NCBI RefSeq assembly: GCF_003023845.1 | Contig: NZ_PYFT01000001.1 | Location: 1,984,001-2,048,000, forward strand | DNA: 64,000 nucleotides | Reading direction: 5' to 3' | DNA from: Adhaeribacter arboris | GTDB taxonomy: Bacteria; Bacteroidota; Bacteroidia; Cytophagales; Hymenobacteraceae | Program-made: the position numbers and the translations under genes | In this document: piece by piece, positions 1-9,900 of the stretch | Layout: each line of letters begins with the position of its first letter | Numbering within the stretch: position 1 is the stretch's first letter | The notes under the pieces: generated by a model | What the model was told of the DNA's origin: nothing | Database searches by the model: none | What the model saw: only the letters and a program-made list of their open reading frames with translations

Positions 1-507
1 GAATGTCTTTATTACCTCTTCTTTGGTCAAGTGGCTGGTATCGATGCGCAGGGTTCCTAATTCTTCGGCTTGTTTTCTCAGGAATTTAAGCCAGTTTCTC
101 ATATCTGCCGTAAATAACTCGGGTTGCATACGATGGTAAGTGAGTCTTTTTCTCATTTCTTCTTCGCTGCAATCCAATAGTATAATCGTGTATTCCTCAA
201 AACCCTGTTTGGCAAAACCCGCGCGAATAAATTCTAAATTTACCTGCCCCTCTAAAAAGATTTTCTCCTTCCAAGGTTCGTGCAAGATTCTAGTTATCCA
301 CGCATGAGTTTTAACTTCCTGCCAACGGTTAGGTGATCCAAACGCATTCGTCATTTCGAGTAGTGAAGGAACCCCGATTGAATCAAAGTGAAAAAATGCC
401 CAAGGCTTACTTTTGTACTTGTTCCCGAGTTGATTAATTAAAGTTGTTTTTCCTACCCCAGAAGCCCCCGTAATAAAATAAATACTTTTTTCTCTGTCGC
501 CATCCAT
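1..507 (-). CDS. P-loop kinase/ATPase, partial at window edge
   Basis: The minus-strand frame is open from an ATG at 507 to base 1, so 169 residues are visible and the C-terminus lies outside. Near the N-terminus is a Walker A motif, GASGVGKTT, after a beta strand (YFITG). Further on are an acidic/aliphatic strand (TIILLDC) followed by EEEMRKRL, and an LRIDTS strand, as in small nucleotide or sugar kinases that phosphorylate a small molecule with ATP. The substrate cannot be told from sequence. A second ATG four bases inside is out of frame. It could equally be annotated as an AAA family ATPase; cytoplasmic. Confidence 0.75.
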   Translation of the reverse strand, partial: MDGDREKSIYFITGASGVGKTTLINQLGNKYKSKPWAFFHFDSIGVPSLLEMTNAFGSPNRWQEVKTHAWITRILHEPWKEKIFLEGQVNLEFIRAGFAKQGFEEYTIILLDCSEEEMRKRLTYHRMQPELFTADMRNWLKFLRKQAEELGTLRIDTSHLTKEEVIKTF

Positions 508-542
508 GGGTTTAGTTTAGTAGTTCGCGCAAAAGTTGGAGG

Positions 543-647
543 ATTGCGTTCGGGGCAGCAATAATTTGTTATCAGGCCAATTTCAAAATAAAGTCTTAAT
601 AGAAAACCTGACAACAAGTTCTATTCTCAAGCTGCTCCGAACGCAAT
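543..647. repeat. Structured inverted repeat between two minus-strand genes
   Basis: Arms 543-559 and 631-647 are inverted copies with one mismatch over 17 bases. A nested second pair (ttgttatcagg / cctgacaacaa) lies inside. The element could form a long cruciform or RNA stem. It lies between the SRPBCC gene and the kinase start and carries no T-run, so it is not an ordinary terminator. Confidence 0.6.
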
Positions 648-678
648 GCCCCTGTTAGTAGTTGGCTACTTAAGTTTG

Positions 679-1095
679 TTAGTTGGTTTCGGCGTATTTT
701 TTAAAATTGTTTAGGATTGCCTGCCAACCGGCTCGTTGCATTTCTACCTCATTGGTATTTTCCGCGTCAAAAGTTGTCGTTACTTTGGTGGTTCCCTCCA
801 GGTTCTCAAAATCAGTGGTTGCTTGCCTGCCGTCACCCATGGTGTAAGTAAGCTTCTTTTGGTCAATAACTTCATCATAAATGGCTTCAAAGTCGAAACC
901 AAAACTTCCGTCTTTCGCTTCCATTCGGGCGCTGTATTTTCCGCCCGGTTTTAAATCGTTCTCTGCTTTTGGGCATTGCCAATCACTGGTGGCAAAATTC
1001 CATTTCGTAATATGTTCGGGCTGGGTATAATATTCCCAAACTTTGCTGATGTGCGCTGCAATAGTGGCATCTACCGTAATTTTTGTTTGCTCCAT
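679..1095 (-). CDS. SRPBCC / AHSA1-like domain protein
   Basis: A 138-residue cytoplasmic protein with the START-like (SRPBCC, activator of Hsp90 ATPase homologue 1) pattern. An opening beta strand (KITVDATI) is followed by the helix and loop KVWEYYTQPEHITKWNFA, the strand KPGGKYSARMEAKDG, a central FDFEAIYDEV, a late strand TKVTTTFD and a C-terminal helix starting QRAGWQAILNNFKKY. This length and order match the family, which folds as a hydrophobic ligand-binding cup. Ligand unknown. It lies on the same strand as its neighbours but with gaps over 100 bp, so probably its own unit. Confidence 0.85.
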   Translation of the reverse strand: MEQTKITVDATIAAHISKVWEYYTQPEHITKWNFATSDWQCPKAENDLKPGGKYSARMEAKDGSFGFDFEAIYDEVIDQKKLTYTMGDGRQATTDFENLEGTTKVTTTFDAENTNEVEMQRAGWQAILNNFKKYAETN

Positions 1096-1223
1096 AGTTC
1101 TGTTACTTTGTATTGATTAATCTGAATGTATTTGGTTGATTGTGGTATACTCTTATCTGATCCAACAACTGCGAAGCTTTTTCTCCTAAATTTATAAAAA
1201 ATACAACTAAAGCTATCTTATTA

Positions 1224-1637
1224 TTACTTACTGGACCGCATTGCATTAAAAATCTTCAAATTTTTGTCGGATGATAATTTTGCGTATTCAGGAGTATCAC
1301 AGGCTACTAAGGCAATTTTCCCGTCTTTATCGCTGTGCACTCCCCAGCCATACCGCTTTGGTAAGGGGGAAGCTCGAAAGCAAGGTTGCCCTTTGGAAAA
1401 AAATTGGGCTCTGGCTTGTTCCAGTTCAGCTTCGGTTAACTCCTTACGTTCCGCAAATACCCGGAAAAGCACCTCATCCGAAGTAAACTTATAAGGATTT
1501 TTTCGAACGAGTTCAAATTGAATATTCGCCACCGTTTTGGTATCTCCTTTCACGGGCGGAATTTCTCCCCTTGCTGCCGGGCAATCCTCCGCTATTTGGA
1601 TAAAGGTGTTTGGGTAATTGGTCGTATGAACTTTCAT
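1224..1637 (-). CDS. DUF6157 family protein
   Basis: A 137-residue protein opening MKVHTTNYPNTFIQIAEDCP, with the GEIPP segment and the AxxQFELVRKNPYKFTSDEVLF block that I associate with DUF6157, a family of small cytoplasmic proteins without known function. The C-terminal half contains FFSKGQPCFRASPLPKRYGWG, suggesting a conserved binding surface. No signal peptide or membrane segment. Start is the first ATG after a non-coding stretch. Family assignment is from recall of the motif and should be confirmed with a profile search. Confidence 0.75.
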   Translation of the reverse strand: MKVHTTNYPNTFIQIAEDCPAARGEIPPVKGDTKTVANIQFELVRKNPYKFTSDEVLFRVFAERKELTEAELEQARAQFFSKGQPCFRASPLPKRYGWGVHSDKDGKIALVACDTPEYAKLSSDKNLKIFNAMRSSK

Positions 1638-1882
1638 GTAATTTCTTGTTGTATTTTCATTATAATAGCTCTGGGGCTTTCCTTCGGCGGCGGTTTTAAA
1701 GAAACCAACTGTGGGCCAACACGAATGTATTAAAAGAACCGTAAAAGTAAAAAGTTCTCGTTACCCGCCATTGCGCAAAGCCGCCGTTAACAGTAGTGCT
1801 TCCTTCTGGTGGTTTACCTTGCTTTTTATTACTCTTCCAGATTTAGGAGCCGTCCACCGCAACAATATTGCTTCCGCATAAA

Positions 1883-2248
1883 CTACAAGCCGCGCAAAAT
1901 TTTTTCCATCTTTCTGCCCTTGGCCAACTCATCCACCAACTTATCCAAATACCTGACCTGCTGCGTTAAAGTATCTTCAATTTCCTCTACCCGGTACCCA
2001 CAAATTACACCGGTAATAAGATTTGCACTGGGGTTGAGCGTAGCCTGTCGGAAGAATACTTCAAAAGTTACCTTTTCATTTATCAGGTTCTGCACCTTAT
2101 TAGGGTCGAAGCCGGTTAACCACTCAATTACCTGATTTAATTCTACTTTGGATCGGCCTTTCTTCTCTATTTTTGCCAGATACAAAGGGTAAACCGTGGA
2201 AAAAAGCATTTTGGCGATACGCTGATGGTGGGTGGTAGATGTGTTCAT
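1883..2248 (-). CDS. DUF2200 domain-containing protein
   Basis: A 121-residue protein that fits DUF2200 along its full length: an N-terminal HHQRIAKMLFSTVYPLYLAK, then the conserved KGRSKVELNQVIEWLTGF, the segment VTFEVFFRQATLNP, and GVICGYRVEEIEDTL. The C-terminal helix is charged (LVDELAKGRKMEKILRG). Function is unknown; the protein is soluble and probably single domain. It stands alone, with about 245 bp to the next gene downstream. Confidence 0.85.
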   Translation of the reverse strand: MNTSTTHHQRIAKMLFSTVYPLYLAKIEKKGRSKVELNQVIEWLTGFDPNKVQNLINEKVTFEVFFRQATLNPSANLITGVICGYRVEEIEDTLTQQVRYLDKLVDELAKGRKMEKILRGL

Positions 2249-2502
2249 AGCTGGTATATTAGCGTTTACTGTCGTTTAATAGTGCTGGTAACAAGAAAAG
2301 GCTTGCTGATGTACCGGCGTTAGTATTTCATTAGCTTAAATTTATCAAAAACTTTTATTAAGTGTTCTCTTGTATCGCACCTATTCGTCATCCCGCCATA
2401 TTATCCAACCGCCTATTGGTTGCTTTACTATATATTTCGCAGTCTAAATGTTTACACTAGCTCCCGAAGGAAAGGGAGTAGAACTCACCAATTGTAAGTC
2501 TA

Positions 2503-2742
2503 TCAGATGGGGATGGTCACACACCCTGAAATTCCTTTTCCTATTGCAACCGAGTGAATGGAGAACCTGAATTCGTCCACCAGTCCATGCTTCACGAGGT
2601 TCTGGGCAAAGCTAACTCCACCATGAGCGAAAATAGGCTTTCCTTCTTGCCGTTTCATATTTCGTAATATCGGCCACCAGGTCGATGGCAACAGCCGCAT
2701 CCGACCACGTTGAAGCATAGGGAGAAATGGCTCCTGTTTCAC
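2503..2742 (-). pseudogene. Decayed dihydrofolate-reductase-family (RibD C-terminal-like) gene
   Basis: The readable frame contains GKPIFAHGGVSFAQNLVKHG then LVDEFRFSIHSVAIGKG, which is the C-terminal signature of the bacterial dihydrofolate reductase/RibD-C family. Upstream, homology moves to another frame, reading SPYASTWSDAAVAIDLVADI up to a frame break just before MKRQEGK. Downstream of GKG the family's usual PLF ending is replaced by unrelated residues and a stop. The N-terminal half with the NADPH-binding region is absent, and the nominal start is a GTG. I read it as a dead fragment with at least one frameshift and both ends lost. Confidence 0.75.
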
Positions 2743-2776
2743 ATTTCATATAGAATTAACTCCAAATCCTGAATAA

Positions 2777-3109
2777 TCAGAATTGTTTATCAGCAGTAGG
2801 TAAGGGTAATTTTAAATAACATGCTGTAGCGGCAACAATAGCATCTGGTAGCTTTAGTTTTGATTCTCTCCTAAATCGGATAATTAACTCTTTGATTTCT
2901 GCGGTTAAATCAATTATAGAACAATTCTTTAATAATCCTTGAATAACTTCTTCTGAATTTGGTGAGATTTTAGGAAAGGAAAGTAACTCTAATTCGGTAA
3001 CGAACGATATAATCAAATCTTTATCCGCTAGCATTTCTATTACTTCTGATTCTCCTTTTAAGAAATACAGCAAAATGTTGGTATCAACAAAAAGTTTATT
3101 CCCTCTCAT
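2777..3109 (-). CDS. vapC: PIN-domain toxin (VapC-like), C-terminus apparently frameshifted
   Basis: A 110-residue PIN domain, a Mg-dependent ribonuclease fold. It has the first acidic motif FVDTNILLYFL, a conserved Glu in FVTELELLSF, and the late acidic motif KLKLPDAIVAATA followed by LPTADKQF. The family's usual last strand is missing because a stop follows KQF, but the neighbouring frame at 2739-2780 reads LIIQDLELILYEM, exactly the expected tail. A one-base deletion therefore seems to have truncated the protein. The start overlaps the upstream antitoxin by 14 nt, typical of translational coupling. The truncated toxin may be inactive; a sequencing error is also possible. Confidence 0.8.
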   Translation of the reverse strand: MRGNKLFVDTNILLYFLKGESEVIEMLADKDLIISFVTELELLSFPKISPNSEEVIQGLLKNCSIIDLTAEIKELIIRFRRESKLKLPDAIVAATACYLKLPLPTADKQF

Positions 3110-3263
3110 TTCTTACGTTTCTTTGGTATTCTAAAGGATCAATCTCCATAGGTAACTTACCCGCGTATTGCCTAATACCATTTTTAGGAACTTTGGCTAC
3201 AACTTCCGCTACGCGTTTTTTAATTTTGTCTTTGGGAGTTCCTTTTTTTATAATAGTTACCAT
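3096..3263 (-). CDS. Small antitoxin partner of the PIN toxin
   Basis: A 55-residue reading frame from ATG 3263 to TAA 3096. It starts MVTIIKKGTPKDKIKKRVAE and is rich in Lys and Arg at its N-terminal half, with a C-terminal acidic/aromatic part (MEIDPLEYQRN) suited to wrapping a toxin. It overlaps the PIN toxin start by 14 nt and is on the same strand, the standard antitoxin-first order of VapBC pairs. I do not recognise a named antitoxin family. By analogy it would bind the toxin and repress the shared promoter, which would lie at 3264-3385. Confidence 0.7.
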   Translation of the reverse strand: MVTIIKKGTPKDKIKKRVAEVVAKVPKNGIRQYAGKLPMEIDPLEYQRNVRNERE

Positions 3264-3385
3264 AATTTAAGTTTTCTTAAATCTAAAAATCCTTATAATT
3301 TATTTATTCTCACCTCTATAACTTAACGAAGGCATTTCTTACTAGATATATAATAATTGATCTAAATCCAACAATACTTCCTCTT

Positions 3386-5854
3386 CTAATTCCCGGTTCC
3401 AGTGCTTTGGCCACCGCCGCTTTTTACGTCGTCGTTCTGGATGCCGCGTTTTTTGCGGGCAATGCCGCTTTCCAGTTTCCCAAAACGGTAATTAAAAGAC
3501 AGGTTAAACCGGCGCATGACGTAGTAGGATTCCTGGCGCTGGTAAAATTGGAGGTCGTTGATTTCGCTCAACCAACGGCGGCGCTTCTGAAATGGACTAC
3601 TTACCGAGAAAGAAATACCGCCTTTTTCGCCTTTAAACAATTGCTTGTTCACGGAGAACGAATGGTACGAATACGACGCCGAGGTGCCTTGCAAAGTTAT
3701 ACGCGGCGAATTTACCCCCACGTTCGCGCTCAAACGCCAGCCTTTCTCCAGGCGGTAACTGGCGTAACCAAAAACATTGGCCATCAAACCTTCGTTGTTT
3801 ACCGGTAAACCCCTTAAGAAGCTGCTTAAGCGCACGTAGTTGAGACTACCGTTCAGGTTAACATTAAACTTTTTGGTAATGGCCACATTGCCGTTGAGCG
3901 ATAAACCCAACGTATGGTTTTTACCGATATTGCCGTAGGTAGTAATAGCCGTATCGCCGTTTAAAGTGGTAAAGGGTTGGATAGACTCGTTGGTAAAATT
4001 GTAAAATAAGCTGCCGTTAATAGAAGAGCCTTTTATAAAATTGCTGTACGATACATCAAAAGCATGATTCACGGCGGGCTGGAGGGCCGGATTTCCGAAA
4101 TAAATATTGCGGGGGTCAATCTCGTTGCGGTACGGGTTTAAATACCAAAGTCCGGGCCGTTCAATGCGTTGCGTGTACGAGCCTTTTATGGCCGCCGTTC
4201 CTTTTAACTGCCTAGAGAGGGCTACGCTCGGAATTAAGTTAAAATAATCTTGCTTCACGAATTCGCCGGACGATTTAAAATTAGCGTCAATCCGGGTTTC
4301 TTCTAATCGGCTACCTACCCGTAAACCCCATTTATCTTTCTTTAAATTGAAAGAAGTATATGCCGCGTAAATATCCTGCTGGTACTCAAAATTATTGGTG
4401 CGGCTAGGATCCACTACATACGACTGGCTGCTTTCCTCTAGATCAGAATAGTAATAATCGCTTTTGCTATTCCGAAGAATGGATTTTACCCCCAGCTCCA
4501 GGGTTTGCTTTTTAATGGGCTGTACGTAATCCGCCTGATACGTATGCTCGTTGGTTTTGCCGTTATTTTCAGTTTTGCTGATAATATCATCCGGGTAGTT
4601 CAGAACGGGTACTACCCGAAAATCCGAATACGAGTCGTCGCCGTTCTGATTGAATTTGTAGGAAAAAGTTAAAATCTGGTCTTTGTTGCGTTTAAACGTA
4701 CGTTGGTAATCTAAACCCACATCTATGCCCCGCCATTGGCCGCTACCATTGTTTAAGCGGTCATAGGCTTGGGTTAAAGTGCCCGCACTATTCAGGTTTT
4801 GTACTTTCTGGGTTAAGTCGTTGTTGTTACGGCCCCGGTTAAAACCTAAATTACCGGTAAGCAAATTTAAAGTATCAATTTCGTAGCTCAACTCGCCCCC
4901 GGCGTACTGGTAATCGCCTTCGTACTGGCTTTCGCCTACTTGGTTTAACTGATTATTGACAGCATCGCGCCGGAATAAGTTATTGCGACCGGCCGGGGAT
5001 TTATAATCGTTGTAAAAATAATTACCCGTAACGCCCAACTTTTTAACCTTAGCGGTTACATAGCCGCCTAATTGGTAGCTTTGTGGTTGCCCGGCCCCAA
5101 TGTTAACGGAACCATTATAGCCGCCCATGGTTTTTTTATGAGTAATAATATTGATGATGCCTCCCACGCCTTCGGCCTCGTACTTAGACGGGGGGTTAGT
5201 AATAACCTCGATGTTTTTGATGGAACTAGCCGGCATACTTTTAAAAACATCTTTAGGGTTGCGCACAAACAACGAGGAAGTTTTGCCGTTTACCAGCACT
5301 TTGTAGTTACTATTGCCTTTTAACTCAATGTTGTCGTCGGCATCTACGGTAATAAGGGGCACTTTGCGGAGCATATCCAGCGCGTTTAAAGTTTTGCTTT
5401 CCGGGTCGGCGCTTACGTCGTAGGTAATTTTATCTATATCTTGTTTTACCAGGGGTCGCTCAGTTACAATTTCCACTTCTTTCAACTGCTTAGTAGTGGT
5501 GCTTAGTAAAATGGTACCCACGTCTGCCACCAGTTTTTCGGGCGTAAAAGCCAGCAAATCCATTTTCTTATTGCTGTAGCCTACAAAAGCCAACGCTAAC
5601 TGATACGATTTGGCAGACAAGCCACTGATTTCAAAAGAACCGTTGTCTTTCGTTAAAGCAGTTTTTACGGGTTCATTTTTACCTTTTTCCAAGATAATAA
5701 CGGTAACATAACCCAATGGCTCCTGCTTCAGGGAATCCTGGATTATGCCTTTAACAGTGCCGTTCAGGCCAGGAGCTGCGGGTACAATATCCTGGGCACG
5801 CGTAATAGAGTAACCAATAAAACTAAAGAAAATAATCGTGATAAAGTGTTTCAT
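3386..5854 (-). CDS. TonB-dependent-receptor-like outer membrane protein
   Basis: About 822 residues from the ATG at 5854. An in-frame TTG 18 bases upstream gives MLISVT first, but MKHFITIIFFSFIGYSITRA is the natural signal peptide. After it come a CarboxypepD_reg-like domain (TVKGIIQDSLKQEPLGYVTV), a plug domain (TYDVSADPESKTLNALDMLR, then NPPSKYEAEGVGGIINIITH) and a barrel of the OMP_b-brl_3 kind ending in FNLSFNYRFGKLESG. This architecture is typical of Bacteroidota proteins moving or sensing ligands at the outer membrane. Ligand unknown. No SusD partner is adjacent, so it is not a SusC. Confidence 0.88.
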   Translation of the reverse strand: MKHFITIIFFSFIGYSITRAQDIVPAAPGLNGTVKGIIQDSLKQEPLGYVTVIILEKGKNEPVKTALTKDNGSFEISGLSAKSYQLALAFVGYSNKKMDLLAFTPEKLVADVGTILLSTTTKQLKEVEIVTERPLVKQDIDKITYDVSADPESKTLNALDMLRKVPLITVDADDNIELKGNSNYKVLVNGKTSSLFVRNPKDVFKSMPASSIKNIEVITNPPSKYEAEGVGGIINIITHKKTMGGYNGSVNIGAGQPQSYQLGGYVTAKVKKLGVTGNYFYNDYKSPAGRNNLFRRDAVNNQLNQVGESQYEGDYQYAGGELSYEIDTLNLLTGNLGFNRGRNNNDLTQKVQNLNSAGTLTQAYDRLNNGSGQWRGIDVGLDYQRTFKRNKDQILTFSYKFNQNGDDSYSDFRVVPVLNYPDDIISKTENNGKTNEHTYQADYVQPIKKQTLELGVKSILRNSKSDYYYSDLEESSQSYVVDPSRTNNFEYQQDIYAAYTSFNLKKDKWGLRVGSRLEETRIDANFKSSGEFVKQDYFNLIPSVALSRQLKGTAAIKGSYTQRIERPGLWYLNPYRNEIDPRNIYFGNPALQPAVNHAFDVSYSNFIKGSSINGSLFYNFTNESIQPFTTLNGDTAITTYGNIGKNHTLGLSLNGNVAITKKFNVNLNGSLNYVRLSSFLRGLPVNNEGLMANVFGYASYRLEKGWRLSANVGVNSPRITLQGTSASYSYHSFSVNKQLFKGEKGGISFSVSSPFQKRRRWLSEINDLQFYQRQESYYVMRRFNLSFNYRFGKLESGIARKKRGIQNDDVKSGGGQSTGTGN

Positions 5855-6919
5855 GGTAACCGATATAAGCAAACTATGAAATTAAGTGTTGGGCAAAGCA
5901 AAGTATTAGATAAGGCGAGTAGCGGTTGTACCTTTATTTTAGAAGGCACCTTACCCTGTAAACACCTTAAATTTGCACTAAAAAATTTACTGGTTAAGCA
6001 AAGCTTATTAGCCGGTTATATAAAAGAGAGGCAAGCCCACGAAAAATCAAAAGAGTCTCCTCGGAAAGTATGGCACCGGATTAGGCGACTACTTAAAAAC
6101 GGGAATAAAACTAATTTATTTAATACTGTTTTACAAAATTTTCGGCTCGTAGGCAGATTAAATTTACGTTAAGTAGTTGTGAGAAAATATTTTTATGTTT
6201 TTAGTTGTAGATAGTTTGTTAGTCGTCAACGAAGCCAAGAATATTGCTAATAATAAATAATATAAGATAAAGTTAATAATCAGAAAAGTACTTACACCAA
6301 TCGGGATATTCCTATCGTTTAAGCCAATCAGGTGAAAATACTCCCCCTTCGAAGGAGGTTGGGGAGGATAATAGTAAACTGGTTAAAATTTCTGAAGAGA
6401 TCATTTTCTTACAATTAAGAGATTCCCCAGTTAACTGGCACGAACTTAAAGCCCATCTTATTACCAAGTTTTTCTAATAGGAGCATCCTTAGTTTTGGCA
6501 TTAATCCGGCAAAAGGGATAGGTAAGAAATCCTAAGCATTATATAAAGATCAGATTTCCCAAAGTACAATTTTCAGAACGAACCTACTTTCCGTTTAAGT
6601 AAGGCAGTAATTTTTAAATTTCCCTGCTTTCCTCCCCTACTAATTTTTCAAATCTTTCATTTTTAGGCGAGCAATACCCGTTTAATGGCGAATTTCATTA
6701 AAAATAAACTAAAGAATTAAAGAAGTTATTGTAAATCATACAAGATCAAACCCTTTTCTGCCACATAAATTCTAAATTTTTAAACCCTTATAGCATTTTT
6801 TAAACTTTCATTTTAACTTAGGTAGCGGTTATTGTATTAAATACAATATATGATAAGTATATATTTTAACTTACAATAACTAGTCTATCACTTATTTATT
6901 CACCAAATTTTATCAATTT
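5855..6919. other. About 1 kb gene-poor region between divergent genes
   Basis: It separates the minus-strand outer membrane protein from the plus-strand susC and must hold both promoters. A 99-residue basic frame begins at ATG 5876 but I could not support it as a gene. At 6340-6370 is a G/C-rich hairpin-like motif (ctcccccttcgaaggagg) of REP type. The last 200 bases are very AT-rich and include the palindrome listed separately. Confidence 0.6.
6831..6847. promoter_or_regulatory. Candidate operator palindrome upstream of susC
   Basis: ATTGTATT and AATACAAT are perfect inverted 8-mers around a single central base, 73 bases before the susC start in AT-rich DNA. The symmetry and position suggest a regulator-binding site for the susCD operon, but no regulator gene is adjacent and the AT-rich setting makes chance palindromes more likely. 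Confidence 0.35.
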
Positions 6920-9900
6920 ATGCAAATTTGCTTACGTAAAAAGTTAAAGTTTATTCTTACTCTTCAACTAGTACTTTTCGCAGCTTTAGGGTTGCAAGCC
7001 CAAGGGCTTACCATTAAAGGCAAAGTTACCGGCGACGGAGGAGAATCTCTCCCTGGAGTAACTATTTTGTTAAAAGGAACTACCACCGGTACGGTTACCG
7101 ATGTGGAAGGCAATTACCAACTGGCCGTTCCCAATGGCAATGGTACTTTAATTGTTTCTTTTATTGGTTACCAGAACAAAGAAGTGGCTATTAATAACCA
7201 AGCGGTAATTAATGTAGCGCTTTCTTCGGATACTAAAACCTTGCAGGAAGTAGTGGTAGTAGGTTATGGTACCCAGAAGAAAGAAACCTTGACTGGTTCG
7301 GTAACAGCTGTAAAAGGAGAAGAAGTTACGAAAAGTCCTTCTCTGAACGTAACTAATAATTTAGCCGGGCGCTTACCCGGTTTAACGGCCGTAGCCGCCA
7401 GCGGCGAACCGGGGAATGATGCCTCCCGGTTAAGAATCCGGGGTTTAAATTCATTCGGCAAATCAGACCCGTTAATTGTAGTAGATGGGGTACCCGGCCG
7501 GTCACTGGAAAGAATTGACCCGAATACCATCGAAAACATTTCGGTACTGAAAGATGCTTCGGCGGCTATTTACGGCGCCCAGGCTGCTAACGGCGTTATT
7601 CTAGTAACCACTAAAAGAGGGAAAGTGGGCAAACCTACCATTACTGCTTCCTTTAACCAGGGCTTTGGTCGCCCTACCCGCTTGCCGGAAATGGCAGATG
7701 CTGCAGGTTACGCAACCATGTTAACTGAAATTGACCAATACGCCGGTAATCCTCCGCGTTTTTCACCTGATGATATCCAAAAATTCCGGGACGGTTCTGA
7801 TCCATGGGGTCACCCGAACACCGATTGGTTCAAAGAAGTTTTAAAACCTTGGTCGGGTCAAAATCAAGCGAACGTATCGGTATCCGGCGGCAGCGAAACC
7901 ATGAAGTATTTTGTTTCGCTTACTTCCAGAGAGCAACAAGGGTATTATTATAACAGCGGCGCCAAGTACAATCAATACGACTTACGATCTAACGTGGACG
8001 GAAACATTACCAAAAACATCAGCTTTGGGGTAGATTTAGCCGGCTGGATGGAAGACCGTAATTACCCCACCCGAAGTGCCGGCAGTATTTTTAGAATGGT
8101 AATGCGGGGCAAACCCAACTTGCCGGCTTACTGGCCCGATGGCACTCCTGGTCCGGATATTGAGTACGGCGACAACCCGGTGGTAGTTAGTACCAAAGCT
8201 ACCGGTTACGATAGAGACAAACGCTACGTAGCCAATACCAACTTTAAATTAAATGTAAATATTCCTTGGGTAAAAGGCCTTTCCGTTTCCGGAAACGCGG
8301 CTATCGATAAAAACTTCCGGTTTCAGAAAACCTGGCAAACTCCCTGGTATTTATACTCCTGGGATGGTCAGACCCGCGATACCAACGGCCAGCCAGTGCT
8401 AATTAAAGGTAAAAAAGGTTTCGATAGCCCGGCTTTAACCGAACGAATGGAAGATGATTACCGGATACTGCTGAACGGTTTAATAAAATACGACCGCACT
8501 TTCTTAACCGATCATAATGTAAACTTACTGGTAGGAATTGAAAAAATTACCGGTGGCCTGGACCGGTTTGATGCGTACCGCCGCAATTTTGTTTCTACCG
8601 CTCTCGATCAAATGTTTGCCGGAGCTACCGACCAGTACTTAACCAATGGCGGTTCGGGTAGTGCCAATGCTCGTTTAAATTATTTTGGGCGGGTAAATTA
8701 TAATTTCAAAAATAAGTACCTGGCCGAGTTTGTATGGCGGTACCAAGGCTCTTACATTTTTGAAAAAGCCACTCGTTTTGGTTTCTTCCCGGGGGTATCG
8801 TTAGGTTATAATATTTCAGAAGAAGATTTCTGGAAAAATAACCTGAGTTTTATTAATTATTTTAAACTGCGGGCATCCTGGGGTAAAACTGGTTGGGATG
8901 AAGTTTACTTTAATAATGTATTACAGGAATATGCTTTCCTTTCTACTTACAGTTTAGGAGCGGCCGGTAATGCTTTCGTTAATAATGGAGGAGCGACGCT
9001 TAGCCCAACTTTGTACGAAACAGGTGTTCCGAATGCCAATACTACCTGGGAAAAAGCTATTCAGCGCAATGTGGGTATTGATGCGGAGTTCCTGAACAAT
9101 CACCTGGTGGTAACCGCCGATTATTTTGATAACCTGCGCTCCGATATTTTATGGAGAAGAAGCGCTTCTATTCCAACTTCAACGGGTATGTCGTTACCGC
9201 CCGAAAACATCGGTAAATCCGGTAACCGCGGTTTTGACTTTAGTGTAACCTACAATAATCGGACTGAAAATGAACTTACTTACGAAGTAGGTATTAACGC
9301 CGGCTACGCGAAAAACCGCATTGTTTTCTGGGACGAAACTCCTGGCCGTCCGGAATACCAGCTTACTACCGGCCGACCGATTCCTACGGATCCCTACGCT
9401 CCGGATAACGACTTGTATTATCAAGCAATGGGTATATTCAAAGACCAGGCTGCCGTAGATGCTTACCCGCATTGGCCCGGCGCCCGCCCGGGTGATATCA
9501 TTTTTAAAGATGTAAATGAAGACGGAAAAATAGATGCCAACGACCGGGTACGTAATAATAAGAGCAATATCCCCAGGCTTACGGCCGGTTTAACCGCTCG
9601 TTTAGGCTACAAAGGTTTCGACTTCTCGGCTTTAATTCAAAGTGCTACCGGCGCGGTAAATTACATCAGCACCGAATCCGGCGAAATTGGCAACTTCCTG
9701 CAAAGCTTCTACGAAAACCGCTGGACTCCGGATAATATAAATGCTTCCGGCCCCCGTACTTTTAACCGGAGCAATGAATACTGGGTAGGCAACCGCAATA
9801 CCTATTGGCTGCACAAAACCGATTACATCCGGTTAAAAAACATTGAGCTTGGCTACAGCCTACCGCAAATTACCCAGAAGTGGGGCATTCAAAAACTTAG

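Noticed and set aside
508-3263. Integron-like cassette array
   Set aside because: Unrelated small genes on one strand and a hairpin at 543-647 suggested attC sites, but I found no matching core sites (RYYYAAC/GTTRRRY pairs) at the gene boundaries and no integrase.
5846-6172. 108-residue plus-strand frame (99 residues from ATG 5876)
   Set aside because: It starts inside the opposite-strand gene, is basic, lacks recognisable motifs and no upstream signal supports it. It cannot be excluded, but I did not call it.
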